NCBI RefSeq assembly: GCF_007004655.1
Contig: NZ_ML660104.1
Span: 82,195-146,194 of the forward strand
DNA length: 64,000 nucleotides
Source: Exilibacterium tricleocarpae
GTDB lineage: Bacteria; Pseudomonadota; Gammaproteobacteria; Pseudomonadales; Cellvibrionaceae
Reading direction: 5' to 3'
Shown: in pieces, positions 46,397 to 56,424 of the stretch
Layout of the letters: every line of letters starts with the position of its first letter
Position numbering within the stretch: position 1 is the first letter of the stretch
Notes under the pieces: model-generated
What the model was told of the DNA's origin: nothing
The model's input: only the letters and a program-made list of their open reading frames with translations
Databases searched by the model: none
Position numbers and translations under genes: made by a program

Positions 46397-47026
46397 ATGA
46401 AGGCAGGTAGCTGTGTTCCCGAATTTGACTTGATGCCAAATCAGAAGATCATTACCGCCGACCAGTATCAGCAATATGAACAGTCGGTAGATCTGATCAA
46501 TATGGCTTTGCAATATGCCAGTAAAATGGAAGAAAAAGCTCGACAAGCTTATGAGATGCAAGAGGAGTTTGGCTACCAGAGCGGTGTGGAAAAAGCTCAA
46601 AGCGAAATGCTGTCGCGCTATATCTTCAATGCAGAGCGGGCGATTACCGGCCTTGAAGAAATCGAAACCGACGTAATTGATATTGTGCTGGCGGCAACCC
46701 GGAAGGTGATCGGCGAATTTAGTCAAACCGACAGGGCGAAACGCATAGTGGTGCAGATGTTAAAGGGTGTAAAAGACAAACAAAAATTGACACTCAACGT
46801 TGCCGAAGAATCCTTCGCTGCGGTGCGGCAGGCTCTGGCCGATTTTCAACAGGAAGGGACGGTAGTTGATGTCGTCGCTAATGCCAACCTGGTTGCGGAT
46901 AGCTTTGTGTTGGAAACGCCCACCGGTATTGTAGACGGATCACTGGGTACGCAAATGAATATATTAGAAACCGCGTTGAGGAAAAACTTTCCACCCGGAA
47001 AACGCAGCAGACTGGTTGCGGCGTGA
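46397..47026 (+). CDS. sctL: Type III secretion ATPase regulator / stator SctL
   Basis: This 209-residue protein is of the YscL/FliH family. It has a helical N-terminal stalk (about 30-95, GYQSGVEKAQSEML) and a C-terminal ATPase-binding domain with VLAATRKVIGEF, NLVADSFVLETPTGIVDGSL and a final helix. It bridges SctQ and SctN. The ribosome binding site is GAGGTGA. Confidence 0.9.
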   Translation: MKAGSCVPEFDLMPNQKIITADQYQQYEQSVDLINMALQYASKMEEKARQAYEMQEEFGYQSGVEKAQSEMLSRYIFNAERAITGLEEIETDVIDIVLAATRKVIGEFSQTDRAKRIVVQMLKGVKDKQKLTLNVAEESFAAVRQALADFQQEGTVVDVVANANLVADSFVLETPTGIVDGSLGTQMNILETALRKNFPPGKRSRLVAA

Positions 47027-47083
47027 AACTAGCGGCCATCATTTAAACGACAATAGTCCTTTCAATGAAAAGAAGAGGCGGAT

Positions 47084-47473
47084 ATGTCTACTCGTGCAGA
47101 TATGACTGCGCCGCTTTGCCAGATCAGTGCGGCAAGTGGCCCACATTATGTGCTTATAACGGTGGCTGGTGTTCTCGATACTTCCGGCAGTGACCGGCTG
47201 ATAGCCTCTTTAGAGGTAGCACTAAGCGATTCGCGGTTACCACTGCTGCTCGATTTTACGGGTGTCAATAAAACCTGCAGTCGTATATTCAGACACCTTT
47301 TAATGCTCCGCCGGCGCTTCGGTGATGTCAAACTCCTCTGTATCTGTAGGCCTCTGTCTCATATGCGGCGACTGATAAATCTAACGGGGCTGGATCGTTT
47401 TGTGGATATCTATGATAACCGCGATGCTGCCACAGCTGCGGTTGGTGGTGGCCGAGGAGTTGCCGATCGATGA
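47084..47473 (+). CDS. STAS-domain protein (anti-sigma factor antagonist-like)
   Basis: This 129-residue protein has the STAS fold pattern: VLITVAGVLDTSGSDRLIAS, LPLLLDFTGVNKTCSRIFRH, and LINLTGLDRFVDIYDN. In antagonists a Ser/Thr sits in the D-(S/T)-S-G loop; here the loop is NKTCSRI, so Thr or Ser remain available for phosphorylation. Partner-switch proteins of this class regulate T3SS in Bordetella (BtrV). No kinase or phosphatase partner is visible in the window. It lies between sctL and sctV in the same operon. Confidence 0.75.
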   Translation: MSTRADMTAPLCQISAASGPHYVLITVAGVLDTSGSDRLIASLEVALSDSRLPLLLDFTGVNKTCSRIFRHLLMLRRRFGDVKLLCICRPLSHMRRLINLTGLDRFVDIYDNRDAATAAVGGGRGVADR

Positions 47474-47503
47474 ATTGCCGCTTTGCACCGATAAGGTCCG
47501 GAC

Positions 47504-49588
47504 ATGAATCTGAAAAAGTCTCAACAATTGCTTGAATCGATAACCAGACGCAAAGATGTAGTCTTGGCGGTTTTCATGATATCGATTATTTTTGTCATGA
47601 TATTACCGATGCCAACGGGGTTGGTGGACGTCTTTATCGCTTTTAATATCACTATTGCCATTGTGTTGCTGATGTTGAGTATCTACATTGGTTCACCTCT
47701 CTCGTTTTCGTCCTTTCCCTCGGTGTTATTGATCGCCACTTTGTTCAGGTTGGCCCTGTCGGTAACCACTACACGCCTGATCTTGCTGCAGGCCGACGCC
47801 GGTGAAATCATTACCACTTTCGGCGAGTTTGTTGTCGGTGGTAACGTGATTGTCGGTGTGGTGGTCTTTTCAATCATTACTGTAGTGCAATTTATTGTGG
47901 TGACCAAGGGGGCGGAGCGTATTGCCGAAGTGGCGGCGCGTTTCTCACTGGATGCGATGCCCGGCAAGCAGATGAGCATCGATGGCGATATGCGTGCCGG
48001 GATTATTGATGCCCAGGAAGCCCGGCGGCGCAGGGGTAACCTGGAAAAAGAGAGCCAGCTCTACGGGTCTCTCGATGGTGCCATGAAGTTTGTCAAGGGT
48101 GATGCAATCGCAGGTATCTTCATTATCCTTATCAATATTATCGGCGGTATCAGTGTGGGTACTCTGCAACATGATATGGAACTCGGTGAAGCGTCCAGAA
48201 TATATGTGATCTTAACCGTGGGCGACGGTTTGGTGAGTCAGATACCTGCGCTGTTTATCGCTATCACCTCGGGTATTATCGTTACCCGGGTCAACTCCGA
48301 TGAGGCCGGTAACCTGGGAGATGATATCGGCTCACAGGTTTTGGCGGAACCAAAGGCGATGCTGATATGTTCCGCTGCACTGTTGTGCTTCGCCATGATA
48401 CCGGGCTTTCCGACAGTGACTTTCTTAACCCTGAGTTTGATCACCGTTAGTATCGGCGTGTCGATTCACATACTTAAAAAGAGGATGCGGCAGGATGGAG
48501 GTGCTTTTATCAAGGCGTTGTCGGAGGCGAGAGAGGGCAGCGAATCGGTACCTCCCATCAACGAGCTGGCATTGGCGGCCCCCATCGCTGTGGACATAAA
48601 TCCGCTGCTGCAGACAGTAATTGGGTACCAGGGAATGAACACAGAGTTTGCCAGGCTGCGACACAGTTTGTACATGGAGCTTGGTGTGCCCTTTCCAAGC
48701 GCTCAGGTCCGTCCCAAGTTCGGTCTCGAAGAGGGCTGTTACGAGATTTGTCTGCATGAAGTGCCTATGGCACAGGGCGAGCTGCGGGCGGGTCATGTGC
48801 TAGCCCAAACTTCTGCAGAGCGTCTGGGTGAACTGGGCATCGCTTTTGTAGAGCAAACGCAGAGTGCGACCGGTGTCGCCGGGCTTTGGGTGGCCGAAGC
48901 ACGGCAACAGGGGTTGTCAGCCGCAGGAATAGTGGCTTTTAATGGCAACGAGGTACTTGTCAATCATCTATCCACTATTCTGCGGCGCCACGCGGCGGAG
49001 TTTTTGGGCACTCAGGAGGCCAGTCAGTTGCTATCCCAGTTAAAGCCCGGGCGCATAGACCTATTGAGGGAATTACAGGGGATTGTACCTCTGCAAACCA
49101 TTGGTGCGGTGTTGAAATTGGTGGTGGCGGAAAATATTCCCATTCGCAATTTGTCCATGATTTGTGAAGTGCTGCTAATGCACGGCAAGGATGAAAAGGA
49201 TCCGGCGCTACTGGCCGAGTTGGTTCGAGTCGAACTGCGCCGCCAGATCAGTCATAAGCATGCAGGTGCCGATAAGGTCATTACCGCGCTGCTGTTGGAT
49301 CGCAGTGTGGAAGACGCTATCCGTGGTGCTATCAGAAAAGGTGAAATGGGTGTTTCCGTGTTACAACTTGATGCGGGTATGAAAAAGAATTTGATCGAGA
49401 GATTAAGCGCGGCGCTCAATGTGGCGCGACAAGGGGGGAAGTCTCCTGTTCTGTTGACAGCTCAGGATATACGCCGCTTTGTGCGCGGCTTGATCGAGCC
49501 TTCTTTGAGTGGGCTGTCGGTGCTTTCTTTTCAGGAGTTGGCGCCTGAGGTATCAGTGCAAACCGTAGATCAAATTAATTTGTATTAA
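47504..49588 (+). CDS. sctV: Type III secretion major export apparatus protein SctV
   Basis: This 694-residue protein is of the FlhA/LcrD family. Eight hydrophobic segments span about 20-325 and carry the FHIPEP-type signature [20 protein letters not shown]. The cytoplasmic part from about 350 forms the nonameric ring ([51 protein letters not shown]). Length is standard. Confidence 0.96.
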   Translation: MNLKKSQQLLESITRRKDVVLAVFMISIIFVMILPMPTGLVDVFIAFNITIAIVLLMLSIYIGSPLSFSSFPSVLLIATLFRLALSVTTTRLILLQADAGEIITTFGEFVVGGNVIVGVVVFSIITVVQFIVVTKGAERIAEVAARFSLDAMPGKQMSIDGDMRAGIIDAQEARRRRGNLEKESQLYGSLDGAMKFVKGDAIAGIFIILINIIGGISVGTLQHDMELGEASRIYVILTVGDGLVSQIPALFIAITSGIIVTRVNSDEAGNLGDDIGSQVLAEPKAMLICSAALLCFAMIPGFPTVTFLTLSLITVSIGVSIHILKKRMRQDGGAFIKALSEAREGSESVPPINELALAAPIAVDINPLLQTVIGYQGMNTEFARLRHSLYMELGVPFPSAQVRPKFGLEEGCYEICLHEVPMAQGELRAGHVLAQTSAERLGELGIAFVEQTQSATGVAGLWVAEARQQGLSAAGIVAFNGNEVLVNHLSTILRRHAAEFLGTQEASQLLSQLKPGRIDLLRELQGIVPLQTIGAVLKLVVAENIPIRNLSMICEVLLMHGKDEKDPALLAELVRVELRRQISHKHAGADKVITALLLDRSVEDAIRGAIRKGEMGVSVLQLDAGMKKNLIERLSAALNVARQGGKSPVLLTAQDIRRFVRGLIEPSLSGLSVLSFQELAPEVSVQTVDQINLY

Positions 49589-49601
49589 CGGAGCAGTATT
49601 T

Positions 49602-50930
49602 GTGCCTATGTCTGAGTTTAGTTATATCGCCGATATTGCCAGGGAATCGGTCAACCAAAGTTCGACCCTGGCGTTACGGGGACGGGTCAGCCGGGTGTCG
49701 GGTACCCTGATAGAGGTGTTGCTGCCGCATGCCAGGGTTGGCGATCTGTGCGTACTGAAGAGCCTCGGCCAGGCATCGGTGATCTGGGCCGAAGTGATCG
49801 GATTGTCCCAGGGGGCGGCCGTACTGACCCCGCTGGGAGATATGCGCGGTATTTCAACCGATACCGAAGTTATACCCACCGGCCAGAGTCACCGCGTGCG
49901 CGTGGGACCCGCGCTCTTGGGGCGGGTGCTCAATGGCCTTGGTGATCCCCTGGATACTGAAACCAAGGGGCCGCTGGTTGTACAGCAGACCCGGGCGGTC
50001 CAGACTGAATCTCCCGATCCGCTGTTACGCCGGCCGATTGACCGGGTCCTGCCGCTCGGTGTCAGGGCAGTGGATGGATTGATGTGTTGCGGCGAGGGGC
50101 AGCGCATGGGAATTTTTGCTGCTGCGGGCGTTGGCAAAAGCTCTCTGCTCGCCATGATGGCCCGCTACGCGCAGGCCGATATCAACGTGGTTGTGCTGAT
50201 CGGTGAGCGCGGTCGCGAAGTGCGCGAATTTATCGATATTCAGCTCGGTGAACAAGGTATGAAAAATACCGTATTGGTGGTGGCAACCGCTGATAGGCCG
50301 GCGATGCAGCGGGTGCGTGCCGCTTATGTCGGTACCACCATTGCGGAGTACTTCCGTGATCAAAATAAAAAAGTGCTGTTGTTAATGGATTCTGTGACCC
50401 GTTTTGCCCGGGCTCTACGCGAGATCGGCCTGGCGGCGGGCGAGCCGCCGACCCGGCGCGGATTTCCCTCCTCGGTATTTTCCGCTATTCCGAAACTGGT
50501 TGAACGGGCCGGGCATTCCGCGGTGGGCTCCATCACCGGATTATACACCGTGTTGGTGGAAGGCGATGATATGAACGAGCCGGTGGCTGATGAAATGCGT
50601 TCCATTCTCGACGGGCATATCATCCTGTCGCGCGAGTTGGCCGCGGAAAGTCACTTCCCCGCCATCGATGTGTTGAACAGTCTTAGTCGGGTCATGAACT
50701 CGATTGCCTCGCCACAGCACAAGGCGGTAGCGGATCGATTTCGGGGGATTCTGGCAAAATACAACGATATTGAGTTTTTAGTGAGGATGGGGGAATACAA
50801 ACCCGGTACCGATACCAGTGCCGATGAGGCGCTAGAGAAAATTGACGCGGTAAAAGGCGTACTGCGACAGGGGTTTGACGAGTATTTCTCACTCGATGAA
50901 ACTCTCGAGGCAATGCGACGGATACTTTAG
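49602..50930 (+). CDS. sctN: Type III secretion ATPase SctN
   Basis: This 442-residue protein is of the FliI/YscN family. Walker A is [11 protein letters not shown] near residue 175, Walker B is KKVLLLMDS, with [11 protein letters not shown] and [23 protein letters not shown] at 49602 is preferred because GGAG ends eight bases upstream; ATG at 49608 is an alternative. It unfolds and releases substrates from chaperones. Confidence 0.96.
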   Translation: MPMSEFSYIADIARESVNQSSTLALRGRVSRVSGTLIEVLLPHARVGDLCVLKSLGQASVIWAEVIGLSQGAAVLTPLGDMRGISTDTEVIPTGQSHRVRVGPALLGRVLNGLGDPLDTETKGPLVVQQTRAVQTESPDPLLRRPIDRVLPLGVRAVDGLMCCGEGQRMGIFAAAGVGKSSLLAMMARYAQADINVVVLIGERGREVREFIDIQLGEQGMKNTVLVVATADRPAMQRVRAAYVGTTIAEYFRDQNKKVLLLMDSVTRFARALREIGLAAGEPPTRRGFPSSVFSAIPKLVERAGHSAVGSITGLYTVLVEGDDMNEPVADEMRSILDGHIILSRELAAESHFPAIDVLNSLSRVMNSIASPQHKAVADRFRGILAKYNDIEFLVRMGEYKPGTDTSADEALEKIDAVKGVLRQGFDEYFSLDETLEAMRRIL

Positions 50931-50932
50931 TT

Positions 50933-51424
50933 ATGTTGAAAATGCTGGAAAGTGTATTAAAGGTGCGCCAGTTACTTGAGGAGAAAGCGATAGCCCGTAC
51001 ATGCGAAATCGAGCGGCAACTTGAACAGACCGTGGCGGTGTGTGAGCAGGCCAGACAGGGGTTGGCCGATTATCGCAGATGGCGGGAAGGTCGCGAAGCG
51101 GAATTGTTTAGCCAGTTGAGAACCGGACTTCACTCGGTGTCCTATGTCTCGACATACCGAGACAGTTTGCAGAAGTTGGCTGCAGATGAAGCGGAAATGA
51201 TTTCAAGTGCGGCCGAACGGGAGCGGCAGGTAGGTGAGATCCAGATGAGGCTCGGAGAGGCCAGGCTCGCTCAGGTGGCGGCGGTGAGATCCAGAGAAAA
51301 AATTACCAATATCATCGATCGGGAAAAAGATCAACAGATGGAAATAGACGTTAAGAGTGAGGATGAAGAAAATGATGAGCTTGCTAATCTGGGTTGGTAT
51401 AGGACCGATAATTTCCTACAGTAA
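50933..51424 (+). CDS. sctO: Type III secretion ATPase central stalk SctO
   Basis: This 163-residue protein starts two bases after the sctN stop. It is almost entirely a long coiled coil rich in Glu, Arg and Gln (VLKVRQLLEEKAIARTCEIE, AAERERQVGEIQMRLGEARL), the FliJ/YscO pattern. It acts as the stalk between SctN and SctV. A short acidic tail follows residue 140. Confidence 0.85.
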   Translation: MLKMLESVLKVRQLLEEKAIARTCEIERQLEQTVAVCEQARQGLADYRRWREGREAELFSQLRTGLHSVSYVSTYRDSLQKLAADEAEMISSAAERERQVGEIQMRLGEARLAQVAAVRSREKITNIIDREKDQQMEIDVKSEDEENDELANLGWYRTDNFLQ

Positions 51425-51468
51425 AGTACTTTTAATCTCGACCGGTAAAGCTATTAAGAGAAAGCATA

Positions 51469-53094
51469 ATGTCTGCTAAAGATCTTTCGTCGCGCTATAT
51501 GATCCAGAGCTATGTGCCGAGGCAGCAGTCTGTTGCCGTAAAAATAAGCAACAGCGGAGACAGGTTCGGACTGGATTCCTTTTTCACGGAAAATATTCCA
51601 TTTGACAGTGTGACATCCAGAGTAGTGGCCGCCCAGCTTGTGGATACTATTGTTTTCCTGGTTGAGCGGATCCCAAAAAATGCTGAAGAGAAACTGCACA
51701 TTTATGAGTTTGGTGCGGGTCTGGGGATACTGGCGGGTAACGTGCTGGATATTATGCGGAATTTTCATACAAGTCTTTATGACAGGGTGGTGTTGCATAT
51801 TTCGGATATATCGGCTTCCAAACTCCATGAATTAGAGCGTTTGCCGGCGTTTGTCGAGCATCGCGATCATGTGATTTTTCAGGTGTGCGATCTGATAACA
51901 CCGGTTTTCTCCCCTGGCGAAGAACCTTTACTGGTCTATCATTCTTATCTTATGGCTGCCCTGCCAGTAAGACATATTATTATGGTTGAAGGCGCCCCTT
52001 ATGAGGCATTGATAAAAACCACAGTACCGGCGGACTTGGAGCTTATTGATACCGAATTGGAAGTGCCGCGGCGCCTTGGCGCAATTGATATCAGGAAAAG
52101 GTGTGAACAACCCACTGCCAGCCTGTCGCCACTGTTAATGCGCAGATTGTGCCCGTTTATTCGTGAAGAAGTGAAGATGATTCCGGTTTCGGAGTCAGAT
52201 ATGTCCGCCGATGAAAAGGATTTTCTCAGGGAATGGCTTGCCTATACGCAACCCAGGGAAATGAAGTTTTTTAATTTTCATTATCTCGCAGCTGTGAGTA
52301 CCCTGAATCTGGCCCGTGCACTACCGCCGGGTGCGGGGTATGTCGTTATTGATATCGGAGAAGAAAAACTCATACAGGAGGGCTTGTGTATCGACCTTCT
52401 TTCGAGGTACGGACTCTATACTTACTACCCATTCAGTTTTCAACTGCTTGAGTTTTGCGCGAAAAAATCGGGGCTGGATTACAATGTGCAAAATGAGTTT
52501 TCCTACTCCAACGGCAACGTGGTCGGTTTCCTGTCCAATACCCGCGACAATGGCGATTATGTCTATCATTTTGACAAGGTTTTCAGAAAGAGTAATCCGG
52601 GTTTCTATGACAAAATGCGCGGAAAATTTGAAGCTGTAAATTCGAACGAGGCATTTGATACATTTTGTTGTGCCTGGCCTGAACTGCAAAAATCCTATTT
52701 GTTATGGCTGGGGTTTGCCCGCACGATGTTATGCAAGAAGCTCTATGACGCGGCGATCACCTGCCTGGAAAATGCACTGCGGGATTCTCAGGGGCTCTCC
52801 CTCACCGCGAAAACCCTGCTGGCGCAAACCTATGAGCACAAGCAAGAACCTAGCCGGGCGATAGCACTATACGAGGATATTTACCGGCACTCACCTTATC
52901 ACGAACCGACGCTTAGAGCACTGTGCCGCCATTATTTGGGAGAACGTGAATACGACAAAATGATTGGGGTGTTAAAAGCCTGGATCCGATCGACCCGGGA
53001 AAATACAGTGGACCGACAGGTGTTGATGCTAATGCGCGCATTAAAGCAGACCGGCGATACTGAGGAACTGAATAAGTGGCTCGGTTGGCTATGA
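51469..53094 (+). CDS. MidA-like SAM-dependent methyltransferase with C-terminal TPR-like repeats
   Basis: The protein has 541 residues. The N-terminal half has a class I methyltransferase motif I (IYEFGAGLGILAGNVLD) and a general layout like MidA/COG1565 protein arginine methyltransferases (RYMIQSYVPR...FFTENIPFD, LLVYHSYL). The C-terminal part from about 410 is helical with TPR-like pairs (YDAAITCLENALRDSQGLSL, PSRAIALYEDIYRHSPYHEP). It occupies the place where other systems carry sctP or effector genes. It could be an effector, a modifier of T3SS parts, or a housekeeping paralogue. The functional call is inference. Confidence 0.65.
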   Translation: MSAKDLSSRYMIQSYVPRQQSVAVKISNSGDRFGLDSFFTENIPFDSVTSRVVAAQLVDTIVFLVERIPKNAEEKLHIYEFGAGLGILAGNVLDIMRNFHTSLYDRVVLHISDISASKLHELERLPAFVEHRDHVIFQVCDLITPVFSPGEEPLLVYHSYLMAALPVRHIIMVEGAPYEALIKTTVPADLELIDTELEVPRRLGAIDIRKRCEQPTASLSPLLMRRLCPFIREEVKMIPVSESDMSADEKDFLREWLAYTQPREMKFFNFHYLAAVSTLNLARALPPGAGYVVIDIGEEKLIQEGLCIDLLSRYGLYTYYPFSFQLLEFCAKKSGLDYNVQNEFSYSNGNVVGFLSNTRDNGDYVYHFDKVFRKSNPGFYDKMRGKFEAVNSNEAFDTFCCAWPELQKSYLLWLGFARTMLCKKLYDAAITCLENALRDSQGLSLTAKTLLAQTYEHKQEPSRAIALYEDIYRHSPYHEPTLRALCRHYLGEREYDKMIGVLKAWIRSTRENTVDRQVLMLMRALKQTGDTEELNKWLGWL

Positions 53095-53243
53095 TCTCGC
53101 ACCTATAGATCAATCGCTTTACTACTTTTGATGGATACCTCAAGTCCCACCAAATCTGTATCTTAGGGTATAAATATATCCTGTCAGGGTGCTATCGCGA
53201 TTAACCGCAATAGCTGCCTGGCGTTACTGTCCGGGAGGTCTCT

Positions 53244-53972
53244 ATGCGTATTTCACCAACGGAAGTCAATGGCATTAATCCCAGTGAGGCGGTACAGGGC
53301 CCCAATGCGGTTTTCGAAGCGAGTTCAGCCGTGCAGGAGCGGGCAAGGAGCGGTTTCGAAAACGCGCTAAACGTCTCTGAGGGCGGTACCCAAGAGGGTA
53401 CCGGGGGCATGGCCCAGCCGCAGCTCGGCGCACAGCTACAGGAATTATTAGAGTTGTTGCAGCAGTTACTGGTGCTGGTGCTGGACCGGTCCAAAGGTGG
53501 CGACGCTGGCACCGCCGGTAGCGCTCCCCAGTCGTCTGTTGCCAAACCCGGCGTTGCGGCGCCAGCTGGCAACAATGGAGGTGCGGGGCAGGTGCAGGGC
53601 GATACCAGCCCCGGTGAGAATGTGGATCTCGGCTTGAGTAAAGGGCCCGATGGAAAGCTGACCGAGGCTTCGAAACAACGCGTTAATGAGTATATCGCCG
53701 ATCTTTCGGATCAATCCGGAAATGAAGTTGCTGCCCAGGTATATGAGGCGGAGGATGGTCGCCTGATGACCCAGCTTACTCAGGGCGATCACGACAGCGT
53801 CAGGTTCAACGTACCAGGTGGCACTATCTACAATGCACATACTCACCCCGACGGGCCGGCGCACCCCAGCTCCACCGACCTTAACAACCAGATCTCCGGA
53901 GCTGAAGACACAGTGGTGGCGACTGACGGCAGGGGTGGCGTGGCGTCTGTAAATCAATACAGCGGGACCTAA
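53244..53972 (+). CDS. Harpin-like N-terminus fused to a JAMM/MPN+ metalloprotease-like domain
   Basis: This 242-residue protein starts behind GGGAGGT. Residues 1-60 are Gly/Gln-rich, a Leu-rich helix (LQELLELLQQLLVLVLDRS) covers about 65-83, and a Gly/Ala linker reaches about 125. The C-terminal domain carries the exact JAMM zinc-binding spacing: His199-x-His201-x7-Ser209-x2-Asp212 in AHTHPDGPAHPSSTD, with Glu161 in NEVAAQVYEA as possible catalytic acid. JAMM enzymes cleave isopeptide bonds of ubiquitin-like proteins or peptides. In a T3SS island this suggests a secreted hydrolase. DUF4329 has a related HxH...S..D pattern and is the alternative family. Confidence 0.7.
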   Translation: MRISPTEVNGINPSEAVQGPNAVFEASSAVQERARSGFENALNVSEGGTQEGTGGMAQPQLGAQLQELLELLQQLLVLVLDRSKGGDAGTAGSAPQSSVAKPGVAAPAGNNGGAGQVQGDTSPGENVDLGLSKGPDGKLTEASKQRVNEYIADLSDQSGNEVAAQVYEAEDGRLMTQLTQGDHDSVRFNVPGGTIYNAHTHPDGPAHPSSTDLNNQISGAEDTVVATDGRGGVASVNQYSGT

Positions 53973-54004
53973 TCTTTCTTTCTGACCCATAGGAGGCCGC
54001 CGTT

Positions 54005-54787
54005 ATGGCCGTTGAAAGCTTGCCTGTAGCTCAAAATACAACCTTGGCTCAATCTGACCCGAACCTCATGGGGCCGGCCGGCGACGGGGGTAGTGCGGCT
54101 CTTTCAGAGTCACTGAGACAATCATGGCGCGCAGCGAAAACAACGACCGGCAGGGTGCCGGTCGAGTCCGCCGAACGGGCGAAACGCGAGGCTCGTAAAT
54201 TGGCTGCCAACGCGGCTGCTGGCCGGGGTGTAACGACCGCGGAGGTTGAGCAGTTGGATCGCCGGGCGTACGAGTTGCAACAGGCGGCCGCACACCTGGA
54301 GCACAAAGCAAAGATGGCCGAGAATATAGCCAATATCCTGGGTGATCTGCCTGGTGGTGATACGGCAGAGACTAAAGCCTTACAGCAGTCGCTTCGGGAA
54401 GCATCGGTTAACATGAAAGAGGATGCAAAGTCTATCAGACAAGACGTCGAAGAAATAAGAGAGCAGATCTGTGCTGCTCTCGAGATGGCGGTGCGGCAAA
54501 GAAATTTAATCAAAAAACAAAATAATTTGAATGCTGAAAGAGCGCTGAAAACACGAGAGAAAGAGAAGGAAGAGGCGGCAATAGAGAATGAGGAAATACG
54601 CGAACAGCAACGCCTTGATGCGATGTTTACCGATCGACGTCGAGCAAGTTCACAGGAGAGTCAGGGGCGGCTGGAGCAACGGTTGCATCAGGGTGCCGCA
54701 CTAGTGGACCATGCGAATGTGAGGCGCTGTCGGGCGGAAGTGCCGATAGCGACTGGTTGTGATTCGATATCCCGTTCAAAGTTGTAA
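54005..54787 (+). CDS. Coiled-coil protein of the secretion island, unknown function
   Basis: This 260-residue protein starts behind AGGAGG. It begins MAVESLPVAQN, similar to the start of the giant gene at 56943 (MAVGSVKNN). A Ser/Ala-rich head is followed by long Lys/Glu/Ala helices (about 55-215, for example ESAERAKREARKLAANAAAG and ALKTREKEKEEAAIENEEIR). No known domain. It could be a secreted coiled-coil translocator-like protein or an effector. The location right behind the JAMM fusion supports co-transcription. Confidence 0.6.
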   Translation: MAVESLPVAQNTTLAQSDPNLMGPAGDGGSAALSESLRQSWRAAKTTTGRVPVESAERAKREARKLAANAAAGRGVTTAEVEQLDRRAYELQQAAAHLEHKAKMAENIANILGDLPGGDTAETKALQQSLREASVNMKEDAKSIRQDVEEIREQICAALEMAVRQRNLIKKQNNLNAERALKTREKEKEEAAIENEEIREQQRLDAMFTDRRRASSQESQGRLEQRLHQGAALVDHANVRRCRAEVPIATGCDSISRSKL

Positions 54788-54830
54788 AGTAGCCACCTTT
54801 GCAGTCAACCCCATCACTAGATACTTTCCT

Positions 54831-55421
54831 CTACTCACAACCCAGTACCTCCTCGCCGCGAATCGCCGCCTGGGTGCGATTTGTGACTCCCATTTCCCTG
54901 AATATAGCCATACAGTGAATTTTTACAGTGCCTTCGGACAACGCCAGTGCTCGCGCAATCTCTTTATTGGACTTACCGCGCACCAGCAGTGCTAATACAT
55001 CCCGCTGGCGCGATGTTAACTTAAAGGTGCCGCGCACTTCGGTCGAATCGGTCTGTCCTTCGGTCGTTATCGACGCGGCTTCTTCGGTTGCTTCCTCTGT
55101 CCCACCACTGGATTCTATAGGTTTTAGTAACAGGCGCGCACCTGCCTTGGCTGATGCCTGAGACATACCGTCGAATATCGCTACCAGCGTCAGCGTGGGG
55201 TAATTTTGCTGCAGTTGCTGGATCTCACAAAGCGCTTGTATGTCGGTTGGCTTCAATGCCGTGATTACCATGTTAATCCGTGCATTGCGTTCCAGGCAGG
55301 CTAAGACATCGGCAAATGTCTTTGCCTCGAACACGGCGATTGAATGAGCGAGGTCCTGCGGCAGCAGCTCCTCCAGGCCGATGGTCAGGTGATTGTTCCA
55401 GAAGACCGCTGATAGTTCCAT
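54831..55421 (-). CDS. LuxR-type regulator with degenerate receiver, paralogue B
   Basis: This 196-residue protein is homologous to those at 37664 and 55589 along the whole length (MELSAVFWNNHLTIGLEELL, INMVITALKPTDIQ). The phospho-acceptor position is Ala as in its paralogues. The helix-turn-helix is LTSRQRDVLALLVRGKSNKE, then LALSEGTVKIH. A Ser/Thr/Glu-rich linker joins the domains. It is convergent with the coiled-coil gene. Confidence 0.85.
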   Translation of the reverse strand: MELSAVFWNNHLTIGLEELLPQDLAHSIAVFEAKTFADVLACLERNARINMVITALKPTDIQALCEIQQLQQNYPTLTLVAIFDGMSQASAKAGARLLLKPIESSGGTEEATEEAASITTEGQTDSTEVRGTFKLTSRQRDVLALLVRGKSNKEIARALALSEGTVKIHCMAIFREMGVTNRTQAAIRGEEVLGCE

Positions 55422-55588
55422 TTAGCTTTACTCGTATAAAAGACGATAACAAATCAAGTGCTCTGGTTGTACACGGACTGTTGGGGGCATGGCTGGCTGT
55501 CATACAGGTTTATCATTCTAACGATGCACGGCTTATCAAGACATATGCCATGGGTCTTAAAACATTTGCTATGTTGATAATTTACCGG

Positions 55589-56092
55589 TTAATGTCGCAT
55601 TGAGTGTTCAGCCAGCAGCGCAGCTTGTGTTCTGTTGGAGACCCCCAGTTCCCTAAAGATCGCCATGCAGTGAATTTTCACGGTACCTTCGGATAGATTC
55701 AAGTCGCGCGCGATCTGCTTATTGGATTTCCCATCACTTATGCAGCCAAGCACTTCCTTCTGGCGTGGTGTCAGATGACCTAATTCAGGCTTAGTCATCA
55801 CCTCGGCTGCGGTGAGCGTGGGCGCCGGCCTGGGCATAGAGTTAAAAAAAGCCAGCAACGCGATCTCCGGATATCGCTGCTGAATCTGCTGGATTTCATG
55901 TAACACCTGGATATCGGTGAGTTTCAGCGCCACCAGTACCAGGTCGACCTCGCTGTGACCCTCAAGAAGGTCAATCACTTCCGAGGAATTGCTTGCTTGA
56001 ATAACATTTACCGCATTTGACAGTTCACTGCCAAGGGTGTCCTGCATCTGGTTTTTCGAAGACGTAAGCCAGAAAATGACCGATAAGCTCAT
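55589..56092 (-). CDS. LuxR-type regulator with degenerate receiver, paralogue C
   Basis: The ATG at 56092 is chosen because GAGGA lies eight bases upstream and the paralogues start in the same way (MxLSxIFW). An upstream GTG at 56107 is possible. The 167-residue protein has a receiver-like front lacking the aspartate (VDLVLVALKLTDIQ) and a LuxR helix-turn-helix (LTPRQKEVLGCISDGKSNKQ, LNLSEGTVKIH). It is in tandem with paralogue B. Confidence 0.85.
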   Translation of the reverse strand: MSLSVIFWLTSSKNQMQDTLGSELSNAVNVIQASNSSEVIDLLEGHSEVDLVLVALKLTDIQVLHEIQQIQQRYPEIALLAFFNSMPRPAPTLTAAEVMTKPELGHLTPRQKEVLGCISDGKSNKQIARDLNLSEGTVKIHCMAIFRELGVSNRTQAALLAEHSMRH

Positions 56093-56400
56093 AATGTCTG
56101 TCCTCACTGTTACGGTGAGCGTTGAAAAGGGGAGTAAAATCAGTGCTTACGGAATCGAGCACTCATTTCTATGTTACAAAGTCGAATAGCCCTAGCCTGA
56201 TATCTATCTTATCGGCATAGCTTAAATTTTGACATTATGAATTAAGACTACTACAAAAAGACTAGGTGAAAATTCACTGTTTTCGTTAAAAAATATAGTA
56301 TCTGTATATCCTATATTATTTTCTACCTGCCATTACGCTACTGATGGATTTTTCACCAGCACGGATTAGTGGGAATCTATCGGCTATGGCTAAAGTCATA

Positions 56401-56412
56401 TGACCTTGGTCA
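56401..56412. promoter_or_regulatory. Inverted repeat TGACC-TT-GGTCA
   Basis: This is a perfect 5-base inverted repeat, immediately after GTCATATGAC. It lies in the 835-base gap 56093-56942 between the LuxR paralogue and the giant effector gene. CATATG-(T/A)-CTT-like elements also occur near 38259 and, inverted, near 55545. It is a candidate site for one of the LuxR proteins. Confidence 0.3.
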
Positions 56413-56424
56413 AATGAGCCTTTT

